NCBI RefSeq assembly: GCF_029690045.1
Contig: NZ_CP121464.1
Span: forward strand, 4,836,001-4,900,000
Source: Janthinobacterium rivuli
GTDB taxonomy: Bacteria; Pseudomonadota; Gammaproteobacteria; Burkholderiales; Burkholderiaceae_D
Direction: 5' to 3'
DNA: 64,000 bases
Of this stretch, positions 45,790-55,183 are shown piece after piece. Numbering within the stretch: the stretch's first letter is position 1; every line of letters begins with the position of its first letter. The translations under genes and the position numbers were made by a program. The notes below the pieces were generated by a model. That model worked only from the letters and a program-made list of their open reading frames with translations. It was not told the DNA's origin and searched no databases.

Positions 45790-47496
45790 TCAATGCGGGA
45801 TCATGCCCGTGAACACGTACGCCTGCAGCATGGTGATGATGCCAATGATCACGGCAAACAGCAGGCTGTGCTTCAGGGTAAAGCGGAACAGGTCCGATTC
45901 CTTGCCCACCAGGCCAGTGGCGGCGCAGGCGACGGCGATCGACTGGGGCGAAATCATCTTGCCCGTCACGCCGCCCGTCGTATTGGCCGCCACCAGCAAG
46001 GTGTCGGACACGCCGATCTGGTGCGCCGTGGTGTTTTGCAGGGAGCAGAACAAGGCGTTCGACGACGTGTCGGAGCCCGTCAGGAACACACCCAGCCAGC
46101 CCAGGAACGGCGAGAAGAACGGGAAGGCGGCGCCGCTGCCGGCCAGCAGCAGGGCCAGGGTGGACGACATGCCCGAGTAATTGGCGACGAAGGCAAATGC
46201 CAGCACCAGGCCGATCGACAGCACGGGACGGCGCAATTCCACCACCGTTTCGACGAAGGCCTTGAGGCCATCGCGCGGCTTCATGCCCAGCATCCACATC
46301 GACAGCACGGCCGTCAGCAAGATCGCCGTACCCACGGCCGACAGCAAATCGAGCTTGAAGACGGCGTCATACGCCTTCGGCTCCGCCACGATGGGCATGG
46401 TCTTGATCACCAGTTTATCGAGGTAAGGCACGTGGATCTTGACGACCAGGCTGGCCAACGCGCCGCCGGCGGCGAACAGGGACTTGAAGCCGGGCAGGCT
46501 CCAGACGGTGACGATGGCCGTCAGCAAGCCGAAAGGCGCCCAGGCGCGCGCCGTTTGCGCCAGGGTGTAGGGCGAGGCGGCGCGGCTGCCGCTGCCGCGC
46601 AAGTCCGCATTGCCCACGCCGCCACCAAAACCGGACAGCGCAGCGGCGCCGCCGCCGACGGCGTTGACCACCTTGGCATTCTTCGGCTGCCACACTTTCA
46701 GGAACAGGGTCAGCGACACCAGGCTAACGAGGGCCGAGGTGATGTCCGGCAGTTCAGGGCCGATATGGTTCGACGTGAAATACTGGGTGACGGCGAAGCT
46801 GGCACCCGTGACCAGGGCGGCCGGCCACACTTCGCGCACGCCGCGCACACCATCCATCATGAAGACCAGCCAGAAGGGCACGGCCAGCGACAGCAGCGGC
46901 AACTGGCGGCCCGCCATGGCGCCGATCAGGAAAGGGTCGATGCCCGTCACCTGGCCCGCCACGATGATGGGAATGCCCATGGCGCCAAAGGCCACGGGCG
47001 CCGTGTTGGCGATCAGGCACAGGCCCGCCGCGTACAGCGGGTTGAAGCCCAGGCCCACCAGCAGGGCCGACGTGATGGCCACGGGCGCGCCGAAACCGGC
47101 CGCCCCTTCCAGGAAGGCGCCGAAGGCAAAGCCGATCAAGAGCACCTGCAAACGCTGGTCGTCCGTGACCGACAGGACGGAGGCGCGGATGATCTCGATC
47201 TGCCCTGTTTTCACGACGATTTTATACAGGAAGACGGCCGTGACGATGATCCAGGCGATTGGCCACAAGCCATACGCAAAGCCGTAGCCGGCCGCCGCCA
47301 GCGCCTGCGGCACGGGCATGCCGTAAGCGAAGATGGCGACGGCCAGCGCCAGCGCCAGGGTGACGGCCGCCGCCACGTGTCCCTTGATGCGCAGCGCCGC
47401 CAGGGCGATGAAGAAGAAAATGATGGGAATGGCTGCCGCCAGCGACGACAGCCACAAGCTGCCGAGCGGTGTATAAAGTTGGGTCCAGGTTTGCAT
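45790..47496 (-). CDS. lctP: L-lactate permease
   Basis: Inner-membrane lactate:H+ symporter of the LctP family. The 568-residue product has twelve or more hydrophobic helices, the [21 protein letters not shown] block and the [25 protein letters not shown] motif near the C-terminus. Length is typical. It follows lutB after 93 bases. Together with lutABC it forms a complete lactate import and oxidation unit. Confidence 0.94.
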   Translation of the reverse strand: MQTWTQLYTPLGSLWLSSLAAAIPIIFFFIALAALRIKGHVAAAVTLALALAVAIFAYGMPVPQALAAAGYGFAYGLWPIAWIIVTAVFLYKIVVKTGQIEIIRASVLSVTDDQRLQVLLIGFAFGAFLEGAAGFGAPVAITSALLVGLGFNPLYAAGLCLIANTAPVAFGAMGIPIIVAGQVTGIDPFLIGAMAGRQLPLLSLAVPFWLVFMMDGVRGVREVWPAALVTGASFAVTQYFTSNHIGPELPDITSALVSLVSLTLFLKVWQPKNAKVVNAVGGGAAALSGFGGGVGNADLRGSGSRAASPYTLAQTARAWAPFGLLTAIVTVWSLPGFKSLFAAGGALASLVVKIHVPYLDKLVIKTMPIVAEPKAYDAVFKLDLLSAVGTAILLTAVLSMWMLGMKPRDGLKAFVETVVELRRPVLSIGLVLAFAFVANYSGMSSTLALLLAGSGAAFPFFSPFLGWLGVFLTGSDTSSNALFCSLQNTTAHQIGVSDTLLVAANTTGGVTGKMISPQSIAVACAATGLVGKESDLFRFTLKHSLLFAVIIGIITMLQAYVFTGMIPH

Positions 47497-47589
47497 GTCG
47501 GGTCTCCTCCGGTGGATGCGGGTTGATTGAAAAAACGGCTTTTGATGTAATTGTGTGTAGCGTGTTTTTTGCGGTATGGCGGAGCGGCG

Positions 47590-49035
47590 CTATTCTTCCT
47601 GCCCTCGTGCATTGAGCAAGTCGGCCAGGCTGCGCGGCGCCGGCGTCAAGGGCTTGCGGTGCTGCGTCCAGCCCAGCTGCGCGCGCGGCGTCAGCAGGCG
47701 CAGGCGCGTGGCGGCCCAGCGGAACAGCCGGTAGCTGGCGGGGCGCGCAAAGGCGCCGCTCCAGAAACGCCAGATCAGGCTTTCGCCGCGGCTGAACTTG
47801 GCGCCCTGGCCGCGCAGCGGATGCGCCACTTCCTCGTTCGGATTGCGGTTCGCCTCCGTGCGCAGGCGCACCAGCAGTTGCGGAATCGGAATGCGCACGG
47901 GGCACACTTCGCCACAGGCACCGCACAGGCTCGACGCGGTGGCCAGGTCGGCCGTCGCAGCCAGTCCCAGCAAGTGGGGCGAGATGATCTTGCCGATCGG
48001 CCCCGGATACGTGGTGCCGTAGGCGTGGCCGCCGATGCGCGTATAGACGGGACAGTGGTTCATGCAGGCGCCGCAGCGGATGCATTGCAGGGTGGCGCGC
48101 AGCTGCTCGTCGGCGTAAGCCTGGCTGCGGCCGTTGTCGAGCAAGACCAGGTGCACTTCGCGCGGGCCATCCAGCTCACCGGCGCGGCGCGGGCCGGAAA
48201 TCAGGTTGAAATACGTGGTGATGGCCTGCCCCGTCGCCGAACGCGTCAATAGGCTGGCCAGCGGCACGATATGTTCCAGCTTGGCCACGACTTTTTCCAT
48301 GCCCATGATGGCGATGTGCACCTCCGGCACGGAGGTCGTCAGCCGGCCATTGCCCTCGTTTTCCACCAGCCACAGGGTGCCCGTGTCGGCCGCCGCGAAG
48401 TTCACGCCCGACAGGCCGATGTCCGCCTCGACAAAGGCCTGGCGCAGGGCGCGCCGCCCCGTCTGGATCAGACTGTCGACGTCTTCCGTGTAGGGTGCGT
48501 CGGGAATATGTTCGGCGAACAGGCCGGCGATGTCGGCCTTGGTCTTGTGAATGGCCGGCATGACGATGTGCGACGGTTTTTCGCCGGCCAGTTGCACGAT
48601 GTACTCGCCCATGTCTGATTCCAAACACGTCATGCCGCGCGCTTCCAGGTAGTGATTGAGCTCGATTTCCTCGCTGGCCATCGACTTGCCCTTGATGAAG
48701 CGCGTCGCCTGATTCCTCTCGGCGATGGCGTGGATGATGGCGTTGGCCTGCTCGCCATCCTCGGCCCAGTGCACCTGCACGCCCGCCGCCGTCAGCTTGT
48801 CTTCCAGCTGCACCAGCAAATCGGGCAGGTGCGCCAGCGCGTGCTGGCGCACGGCTGCGCCGATGTCGCGCAGGCGTTCCAGTTCGTCGCCATCGGGGAA
48901 CTGGGCGCTACGCTTGTCCTGTAAAAAATCCATCGCGCCGCGAAAACTCTGGCGCAGTTTCGGGTCGTCCAGCGCGGCGCGGGCGCGCGCATGGAAGTCG
49001 GCCGGCTTGACGAATTGCAGGGGCTTGGCGTTCAT
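47590..49035 (-). CDS. lutB: LutB-type iron-sulfur L-lactate oxidation protein
   Basis: Fe-S component of the LutABC lactate-oxidising complex. The 481-residue product has the LUD domain (RNQATRFIKGKSMASEEIELN, about 70-300) and a C-terminal region with two ferredoxin-like motifs, CIRCGACMNHCPVY and CGACGEVCPVRIP, plus a Lys/Arg-rich tail. Its start overlaps lutC by 4 bases. Confidence 0.93.
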   Translation of the reverse strand: MNAKPLQFVKPADFHARARAALDDPKLRQSFRGAMDFLQDKRSAQFPDGDELERLRDIGAAVRQHALAHLPDLLVQLEDKLTAAGVQVHWAEDGEQANAIIHAIAERNQATRFIKGKSMASEEIELNHYLEARGMTCLESDMGEYIVQLAGEKPSHIVMPAIHKTKADIAGLFAEHIPDAPYTEDVDSLIQTGRRALRQAFVEADIGLSGVNFAAADTGTLWLVENEGNGRLTTSVPEVHIAIMGMEKVVAKLEHIVPLASLLTRSATGQAITTYFNLISGPRRAGELDGPREVHLVLLDNGRSQAYADEQLRATLQCIRCGACMNHCPVYTRIGGHAYGTTYPGPIGKIISPHLLGLAATADLATASSLCGACGEVCPVRIPIPQLLVRLRTEANRNPNEEVAHPLRGQGAKFSRGESLIWRFWSGAFARPASYRLFRWAATRLRLLTPRAQLGWTQHRKPLTPAPRSLADLLNARGQEE

Positions 49036-49748
49036 GGCTGGCCTCCTGCATGGGCAGATAAATCATCGATAATCAGCACCCACAGCCAGCGCGGGCCGTG
49101 CGCGCCATAGGCCAGCGTCTGCTGGATATCCGACGTTTTCGAGGGACCGGACACCAGCACCAGGTTGGCCGGCATGCCATCGCACCAGCGCTCGGCGCGC
49201 GCCGCAGCGTGCAAGTCCGCATGCACAGTGCTCGCATACACGAGGCAGATATGCAGGGGCGGCGCCAGCGACACCGTGCGCGGCGTGGCCGCGTCGGGCG
49301 CGATGACGAGGGTGCCTGTGGCGGCGATGCCGGAACGGGCGACGGTGAAACCCGCGTCGACGCTGTCGAACAACTCGCCCTTCCACTGCGCCAGCGGACG
49401 GTCAAAGGACAACGCTTCCACCTCGGCCGGCAAGGCGGCGCGCAAGGCTTGCCCCTCGGCGCTGCCGGTATCGAGCAGCAAACGGCGCACGCCGTGTTCA
49501 CCGAGGCGCAGCGCCAGCAAGGCCGGCCAGGCGTCCACGCCGACGCAATCGACCTCCGCATGCGAGGCGCGCAAGGCTGCCTGCATGACATCGATGCGCT
49601 GGCGCGGCGACAGCGGACATGCTGCGCGGCGCGCCAGATAGTGCTGGTCGATGGCCGTATCGATGACGTCCACCGTCTCGGGCGCGGTGGGGGCCGCGGC
49701 GCGCAAGCGCCCCAGCATGCGTTCGCGGGCGGTCAGGATCGCGCTCAT
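49032..49748 (-). CDS. lutC: LutC-type lactate utilisation protein
   Basis: A 238-residue LUD-domain protein of the LutABC system. The core VARSGIAATGTLVIAPDAATPRTVSLAPPLHICLV is visible, with FxSGPSKTSDIQQTL-type end (VSGPSKTSDI). The start is the ATG at 49746-49748, overlapping lutA by 4 bases; the gene order here is A-C-B rather than A-B-C. Its exact role in the complex is not settled. Confidence 0.9.
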   Translation of the reverse strand: MSAILTARERMLGRLRAAAPTAPETVDVIDTAIDQHYLARRAACPLSPRQRIDVMQAALRASHAEVDCVGVDAWPALLALRLGEHGVRRLLLDTGSAEGQALRAALPAEVEALSFDRPLAQWKGELFDSVDAGFTVARSGIAATGTLVIAPDAATPRTVSLAPPLHICLVYASTVHADLHAAARAERWCDGMPANLVLVSGPSKTSDIQQTLAYGAHGPRWLWVLIIDDLSAHAGGQP

Positions 49749-50536
49749 GCCGCGCCTCCCGTACGGCGCCACAGGAAGCTGGCCATGTGCTCAACGGGCA
49801 GCGGCGCGCCCTGGTGCTGCGCGGCGTGGCCAATATTGAGCAGGCAGCCGCAGTCGGCCGAGACAAGGCGGTCGCAGCCCGTGGCGCAGGCCGAGGCGAT
49901 CTTGTCGCTGACCATGGCGCCGGAAATGTCCGGGTGTTTCAGTGAAAACGTGCCGCCAAAGCCGCAGCATTCCGATTCGCGCTGGTGTTCGATGCGCGTC
50001 ACGCCGGGCAAGGCATCGACCAGGGCCACGCCGTGCAGGCGCGTGCCCATCTCGCGGCGCGCCCCGCACGAGGTGTGCAGCACCACGTTTTCATCGGCCT
50101 GCCCGGCGGCAGCCAGGCCGGCCAGGTCGAGCTGCAGCACGCAAACGAGAAATTCGCTCAGCTCATATACGCGTTCGGCCAATTCAAGCGCCTTGGGTCC
50201 GGCGACGGGATCGTCCTGAAACAGCTGCGGCCAGTGGTGGCGCATCATGCCGGCGCAGGAACCGGACGGCACGATCACGGGCCAAGGCTGCGCAAACAGG
50301 TCGAGCTGGGCGCGGGCCACGGCACGCGCCTGTTCCGGGTTGCCGCTGCTGTAGGCGGGCTGGCCGCAGCAGCTCTGGCCGCGCGGATAATGCACCAGCA
50401 AGCCTTCCCGCTCCAGCAGGCGCACCGCGTCGAGTCCCGCCTGCGGCACGAACAGGTCGACCAGGCAAGTGGCGAACAGGTACACCTGGAGCGGTGCGGG
50501 TGGATAGCGGCGTGGCTGGCGCGGGTCTGGCTGCAT
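49745..50536 (-). CDS. lutA: LutA-type Fe-S oxidoreductase
   Basis: First gene of the lactate-oxidation operon. The 263-residue product has two CCG-domain repeats (SCCGQPAYSSGNPEQA and SECCGFGGTFSLKHPD) that bind a non-cubane Fe-S cluster, and VYLFATCLVDLFVPQ near the N-terminus. The N-terminal Pro/Arg-rich extension may not be translated from the first ATG; the exact start is open. It is divergent from lldR. Confidence 0.91.
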   Translation of the reverse strand: MQPDPRQPRRYPPAPLQVYLFATCLVDLFVPQAGLDAVRLLEREGLLVHYPRGQSCCGQPAYSSGNPEQARAVARAQLDLFAQPWPVIVPSGSCAGMMRHHWPQLFQDDPVAGPKALELAERVYELSEFLVCVLQLDLAGLAAAGQADENVVLHTSCGARREMGTRLHGVALVDALPGVTRIEHQRESECCGFGGTFSLKHPDISGAMVSDKIASACATGCDRLVSADCGCLLNIGHAAQHQGAPLPVEHMASFLWRRTGGAA

Positions 50537-50639
50537 GAATGTGTCTCCCCGGCGCTCTGTATGTTGCTGCGGCGCCGCTGTGTGTTGTTAAGAATGACCG
50601 GTTCACGCATAATTCCAGCTTCCGCGAGCCACTTCAAAT

Positions 50640-50650
50640 TGCTCGGACCA
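50640..50650. promoter_or_regulatory. Weak LldR-type operator in the lutA-lldR gap
   Basis: TGCTCGGACCA matches the FadR-family layout TGGT-N3-ACCA with one mismatch in the first half. It lies between the divergent lut operon and its regulator, 27 bases before the regulator ATG. A stronger copy is at 51395. Confidence 0.4.
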
Positions 50651-50676
50651 CTTTAAAACAACACCGGAAGACAGCG

Positions 50677-51387
50677 ATGGCGACAGGCATGCAAGCGCGG
50701 GGCAGGGTCGAGATGGTGATGCGCAGGCTGGAAACGGCCCTGCTGGACGGCAGCTTGCCGGCGGGCGCGCAGCTGCCGGCCGAGCGCCTGCTGGCGCAGC
50801 AATATGCGGTTTCGCGCAATACCGTGCGCGAAGCCGTGCAGCGGCTGGCGGCGCGGGGCCTGGTGCGCAGCCGGCGCGGCGCTGGCGTGTTCGTGACGGA
50901 TCAATTGCGCACCGGCATGGCGTCGCCGTGGAGCCAGCTGGTCGCCGACCACCCCGCCCTACGCGACGACATCCTGGAATTTCGCCGCGTGCTGGAAGGG
51001 GCAACGGCCTACTTTGCGGCGCAGCGGGCCAGCGGCGACGAGCGCGCGCAGATCATGGCCTTGCTGGCCGAGCTGGAACAGGCGCGCGCCAGCGACGACA
51101 AGCACGGCGAGGCGCAGGCCGATGCCCGCCTGCATGAAGTCATCGCGCAGGCGTCGCACAACACCATGTTTTTGCACTTGCACACCAGCATCATCGGCAT
51201 GCTGCGCGAACACATCACCATCAATGGCACGGGCTTGCGCCAGCAGGACGAGGCCACCTCGCTGCAGCTGCTGTCGCAGCACCGCACCCTGTGTGAAGCG
51301 ATCTGCGCCAGCCAGCCGGAAGAGGCGCGCACGGCCATGCAAGGCCATATCGATTTCGTGCGCACGCGCGTCACCAGCGACGAATAA
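50677..51387 (+). CDS. FadR/GntR-family regulator, LldR-like
   Basis: A 236-residue regulator with a GntR winged helix (1-75, RVEMVMRRLETALLDGSLPAGAQLPAERLLAQQYAVSRNTVREAVQRL) and an FCD ligand domain (ILEFRRVLEGATAYFAAQRA, DARLHEVIAQASHN, with the metal-binding Asp/His positions). Its place, divergent from lutACB-lctP, makes L-lactate the likely effector, as for LldR of other bacteria. The ATG at 50677 has GGAAG upstream. Confidence 0.88.
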   Translation: MATGMQARGRVEMVMRRLETALLDGSLPAGAQLPAERLLAQQYAVSRNTVREAVQRLAARGLVRSRRGAGVFVTDQLRTGMASPWSQLVADHPALRDDILEFRRVLEGATAYFAAQRASGDERAQIMALLAELEQARASDDKHGEAQADARLHEVIAQASHNTMFLHLHTSIIGMLREHITINGTGLRQQDEATSLQLLSQHRTLCEAICASQPEEARTAMQGHIDFVRTRVTSDE

Positions 51388-51394
51388 GGGTCAC

Positions 51395-51405
51395 TGGTAG
51401 GACCA
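51395..51405. promoter_or_regulatory. Perfect TGGT-N3-ACCA site, candidate LldR operator
   Basis: TGGTAGGACCA lies eight bases after the LldR-like stop and 91 bases before the diguanylate cyclase start. It is the best match to the FadR/LldR consensus in the area (ACTGGTAGGACCAAT with flanks), better than the site in the lutA-lldR gap. Confidence 0.5.
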
Positions 51406-51495
51406 ATCCAATACGCAGCATGGTGGGCAATGCGTCGCGGCTTGTCGCAGGGCCGGGCAAGAATGGGATCCCGATTCGCTATCCGACAGGTTTCC

Positions 51496-52515
51496 ATGCA
51501 TTTGCACCATGCAACTGACGATCTCCGCAAGCCGGCGCCGCTTCCCTTGCTGGCGCTGCATGCCAGCGCCAGCGCCATCCTTTCCGTCGCGCTGCTGCCG
51601 CCCGCCGGCTGGCCGCTGGGCCTGGCCTGCTGCGTGCTTATCCTCGCCATGCTGCTGCGGGCCTTGCACGCACCCGCCGCACAGCCTGGCAGCGCCGCCT
51701 CCGGCACCGCGCTGCTGGCGCTGGACCTGCTCGTATTCCTGCTCTGCTATGCACTGCGTGAAGCCGACGCAAGCTGGCACGCGACCGCCTTTTGCATCCT
51801 GCTCGTCGCGCCCTATGCCGGCGTCACGCGGCACCTGCTGGCCGGCGCCGGCCTGGCCTTCGTGGCAAGCCTGGTCTGGCTCGGCCTGCAGGAAGACTTT
51901 CAAGCCGGCAACGCCGCCACCTTGCTGCTGCTCAACCTGACCGGTCTGTGCACCAGCCATGGCCAGCAGCGCCAGCGCCGCGCGCACGTCCTGCAACACG
52001 CCATCCTCGCCGAACAGGCCGTGCGCGACCACCTGACCGGCTGTTACAACCGCCGCTACCTCGACGAGCACTTGCTGGGCGCCGAGCTTGCGCGCTCACA
52101 ACGCCATGGCCTGTGCCTGACGGCCATCCTGTGCGATCTCGACCACTTCAAACGCATCAACGACGCCCACGGCCATGCCGCGGGCGATGCCGCGCTGCGC
52201 AACTTTGCCGCCCTGCTCGGCAACGCCACGCGCCGTGGCATCGACAGCGTGGTGCGCCACGGCGGCGAGGAATTCCTGCTGATCCTGCCTGAAACGGACC
52301 TGGCTGGCGGCGTGCGCCTGGCCGAACGCCTGCGCGACGGCCTGGCACAGCACATCGGGACGACGGCCAGCTTCGGCGTCGCCTCGCTCGCGTGCGCGCC
52401 CGGCAGCCCGGCGCCCGGCGCCCCCGCCCTGGTCAATGCCGCCGACCGCCTGCTGTACCAGGCCAAGCACGCGGGGCGCAATTGCGTCAGGGCAGCCATG
52501 CTGGACGCCCTGTAA
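51496..52515 (+). CDS. Membrane diguanylate cyclase (GGDEF)
   Basis: Makes cyclic di-GMP. The 339-residue product has about five hydrophobic helices (residues 20-155) and a GGDEF domain (170-335) with the active-site GGEEF at 256-260 and RxxD at 247-250, the canonical five-residue spacing of the inhibitory I-site. So it is likely active and product-inhibited. The start was placed at the ATG with AGG seven bases upstream; longer frames are possible. It follows the LldR-like gene on the same strand. Confidence 0.9.
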   Translation: MHLHHATDDLRKPAPLPLLALHASASAILSVALLPPAGWPLGLACCVLILAMLLRALHAPAAQPGSAASGTALLALDLLVFLLCYALREADASWHATAFCILLVAPYAGVTRHLLAGAGLAFVASLVWLGLQEDFQAGNAATLLLLNLTGLCTSHGQQRQRRAHVLQHAILAEQAVRDHLTGCYNRRYLDEHLLGAELARSQRHGLCLTAILCDLDHFKRINDAHGHAAGDAALRNFAALLGNATRRGIDSVVRHGGEEFLLILPETDLAGGVRLAERLRDGLAQHIGTTASFGVASLACAPGSPAPGAPALVNAADRLLYQAKHAGRNCVRAAMLDAL

Positions 52516-52596
52516 TTGCCATCGAATCAATGTTACCATTCGTTAACTTATGTACTTATCAGTACACATCCTGCCACTGAAGAGAACGGAACCACC

Positions 52597-53616
52597 ATGT
52601 CTGAACACGCGCCCCGCCCTTCCACCATCATGCGCCAATGGCAAATGCTGCGCCTGATACCGCCGGCGCCACGCACCATCACCGTCGCCGAATTGCACGA
52701 CAAGCTCAAGGCCATCGACTTTGCCATCGGCATCCGCACCATCCAGCGCGACTTGCTCGACCTGGCCGAGATTTTCCCACTGATCAATCCAGTCGACAGC
52801 AAGCCGTTTGGCTGGTGCTGGATGGAAAATGCGGCGCGCATGGACATGCCGGGCCTGTCGACGCCGGCCGCGCTGACCCTGGCCCTGATGGAACAGCACA
52901 TGCGCCATGCCTTGCCGCCGTCCACCCTCGACAGCATGCAGCCGTATTTCAGCGCGGCGCGCCAGACCCTGAACGCGGCCAGCGAGCGCGCCAGCGCGTC
53001 AGCCTGGCTGGGCAAGATACGCGTCATCGCCCCCATGCAGCGGCTGCTGGCGCCCGACATCGACGAAGCTTGCCAGCGCACCGTGTATGAAGCGCTGATG
53101 CAGAACCGCCAGCTCAAGCTGAGCTACAAGAAGCGCGACAACGACAATCCCGTCAGCTATGACGCCGTCCATCCGCTGGCCATCGTGCAGCGCGGCCAGT
53201 TGCTCTACCTGGTCTGCCTGTTCGCCGACTACAACGACGTGCGCACCCTGGTCCTGCACCGCGTGCAGCAGGCGGAAATGCTTTACCTTTCCGCGCGTGC
53301 GCAGCCGGGCTTCGACATCGATGCATATATTGCTTCGGGTGCCATGGGCATCCGCGATGGCGAACCGCTGCTGCTCGAAGCCGTGTTTGCCCGTCGCAGC
53401 GGCGAGCACCTGTACGAGACGCCGCTGAGCGCGGACCAGCAATTGCAGGAACGCGCCGATGGCTCGCTGCACCTGACCGCCACCGTGCCCAGCACGCGCG
53501 AACTGCAATGGTGGTTGCTGGGCCTGGGCGATGGCGTGGAAGTGCTGGCGCCCGCCGCCCTGCGCGACCAGATGAAAAACACCATCGCCAGCATGGCCAG
53601 CCGCTACGCCGCCTGA
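52597..53616 (+). CDS. WYL-domain transcriptional regulator
   Basis: A 339-residue one-component regulator: N-terminal HTH (TVAELHDKLKAIDFAIGIRTIQRDLLDLAEIF) and a WYL domain (SYDAVHPLAIVQRGQLLYLVCLFADYNDVRTLVLHRVQQ), with a C-terminal WCX-like extension. WYL proteins often regulate DNA-damage or defence genes, but no such neighbour is here. An ATG with GAACGGA upstream. It is followed by a small gene of unknown function. Confidence 0.88.
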   Translation: MSEHAPRPSTIMRQWQMLRLIPPAPRTITVAELHDKLKAIDFAIGIRTIQRDLLDLAEIFPLINPVDSKPFGWCWMENAARMDMPGLSTPAALTLALMEQHMRHALPPSTLDSMQPYFSAARQTLNAASERASASAWLGKIRVIAPMQRLLAPDIDEACQRTVYEALMQNRQLKLSYKKRDNDNPVSYDAVHPLAIVQRGQLLYLVCLFADYNDVRTLVLHRVQQAEMLYLSARAQPGFDIDAYIASGAMGIRDGEPLLLEAVFARRSGEHLYETPLSADQQLQERADGSLHLTATVPSTRELQWWLLGLGDGVEVLAPAALRDQMKNTIASMASRYAA

Positions 53617-53678
53617 CGACGGCCCCGGCGGCGGCGAAAACTGCTACCATCGCGCGCCGCCACTCCTTTCATCCGCCC

Positions 53679-54092
53679 ATGACCGTCCTCAGCCACACTC
53701 ATCCGCTGGTACACCAGCTGGAAAACGACTTGCTGCCCCTGTTTCGCGCCGCCCTGCCGTCACTTGCGGCCGCTGCGCCACAGGCGCTCGCTTCCGTCTT
53801 CGCCTTTTCCAGCGGCACGGCCAGCGCCTTCCAGGATTATCATTTCGGCATTTCCTGCCTGCTTGAGGACGTGCCCGAGGATGCCCCGGAAGAAGTCGCC
53901 CTGCTGGTCAGCGTCACGGGCCTCGACGCCGGCGCCCGGCTCAGCGCACAGGTCGTCTGGGGCCAGCCCTCGGGCCTGGTGGAAATGCAGGCAGATCTAA
54001 ATGCTGGCGACCTGCAAGCCTTGCATGTGGCCCTGCCCGACCTGCTGGCCAGCTTGCAACATTCAGCCAGCCGTGGCGCACCAGCAATATGA
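53679..54092 (+). CDS. Hypothetical 137-residue protein
   Basis: No known domain is recognised. It is acidic in the middle (LLEDVPEDAPEEVALLVSV) with hydrophobic helices on either side. There is no signal peptide or transmembrane segment. It is 62 bases after the WYL gene on the same strand and may be cotranscribed. Codon use is normal and the frame is uninterrupted, which supports a real gene, but the function is unknown. Confidence 0.65.
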   Translation: MTVLSHTHPLVHQLENDLLPLFRAALPSLAAAAPQALASVFAFSSGTASAFQDYHFGISCLLEDVPEDAPEEVALLVSVTGLDAGARLSAQVVWGQPSGLVEMQADLNAGDLQALHVALPDLLASLQHSASRGAPAI

Positions 54093-54331
54093 CAGGCGCA
54101 TGAAAAAGTGCCAGGAAACAACAACTTATGCTTTCCGTCGCGCAACTTTGTTGACTTCCACTAGCCGCAGCCCCTATCCTTTCAGTTACGTTTGGTGAGA
54201 ATGTGTGCATGGTCAGACGAACATGCCCGCAAGCTGCCTTGCCTCCATAAAAGTCCATTCCGCATTTTTATTGCAACCATCAGGGCAACGCGCCTGAACG
54301 GCCGCTGCCAGCAAATACGGAGCTGACTGCC

Positions 54332-55126
54332 ATGCCATCGCACCACCATTTTCCCGCCTCATCGTTGCTGGGCTGCGCCTTCCTGCTGGCAGCCGCCCTG
54401 CCCGTGCAGGCCCAGACCACGGACAGCACTGCCGCCACCTTCAGCGCCAATGCCAGCCTCACCACGCAATACATTTCGCGCGGCTTTCGCCAGACCTGGG
54501 GCAAGCCTGCCCTGCAGGCGGGTGCCGACTACGCGCACCCGAGCGGCTGGTCGCTGGGCACCTGGGCGTCCACCGTCAGCGACCGCTACATTCAGGATGC
54601 GAGCGTCGAATGGGACTTGTACGGCGGCTACGGCGGCACGCTGGGCGAACTCGGTTACAGCGTGCTGGCCTACTATTACAAATATCCGGGCGCCATCTAC
54701 CGCGCCACGGGCGTGAAATACGACTATGGCGAACTGTCGCTGGGCCTGACCTACCGCATGCTGTACGCCAAGTACAACCATACCGTCACGCGCGACTTTT
54801 TCGGCATCACGAACGCGCGCGGCACGGGCTACCTGGACGTGGGCGCGAACGTCGACCTGGGAAATGCCTGGACCTTGAACCTGCACGCCGGCAACGGCCG
54901 GGTGGCGGGCACGGGCAATGCGATATGGAACTGGCGCGACGCCAAGATCGGTGTCACCCGGGCCTTCGACGGCGGCTGGAGCGCCAGCGGCGCCGTCACG
55001 CGCGCCTGGGGCGCCAGCGACGCCTACGACCATTACACCCTGGGCATCCCGAATGCAGCCGGCCAGTTCAACACCTCGAACCCGGCCGCGGCCACCTTCG
55101 TGCTGGCCGTCAGCAAAACGTTCTAG
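54332..55126 (+). CDS. TorF-family outer-membrane porin
   Basis: A 264-residue predicted beta-barrel with a Sec signal (1-28, cleaved after VQAQ). The mature start TTQYISRGFRQTWGKPALQAGADYAH and VEWDLYGGYGG are hallmarks of the TorF/Gcw_chp family, whose members are putative small-solute porins. Aromatic residues alternate in the strands and the C-terminus ends SKTF (terminal Phe), as in outer-membrane proteins. It is 58 bases before the chemoreceptor gene. Confidence 0.87.
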   Translation: MPSHHHFPASSLLGCAFLLAAALPVQAQTTDSTAATFSANASLTTQYISRGFRQTWGKPALQAGADYAHPSGWSLGTWASTVSDRYIQDASVEWDLYGGYGGTLGELGYSVLAYYYKYPGAIYRATGVKYDYGELSLGLTYRMLYAKYNHTVTRDFFGITNARGTGYLDVGANVDLGNAWTLNLHAGNGRVAGTGNAIWNWRDAKIGVTRAFDGGWSASGAVTRAWGASDAYDHYTLGIPNAAGQFNTSNPAAATFVLAVSKTF

Positions 55127-55183
55127 GCGCGCTACCCGCGACGCCCGAGATACCGATATCTATCCCCATCAAGGAACAGCCTC

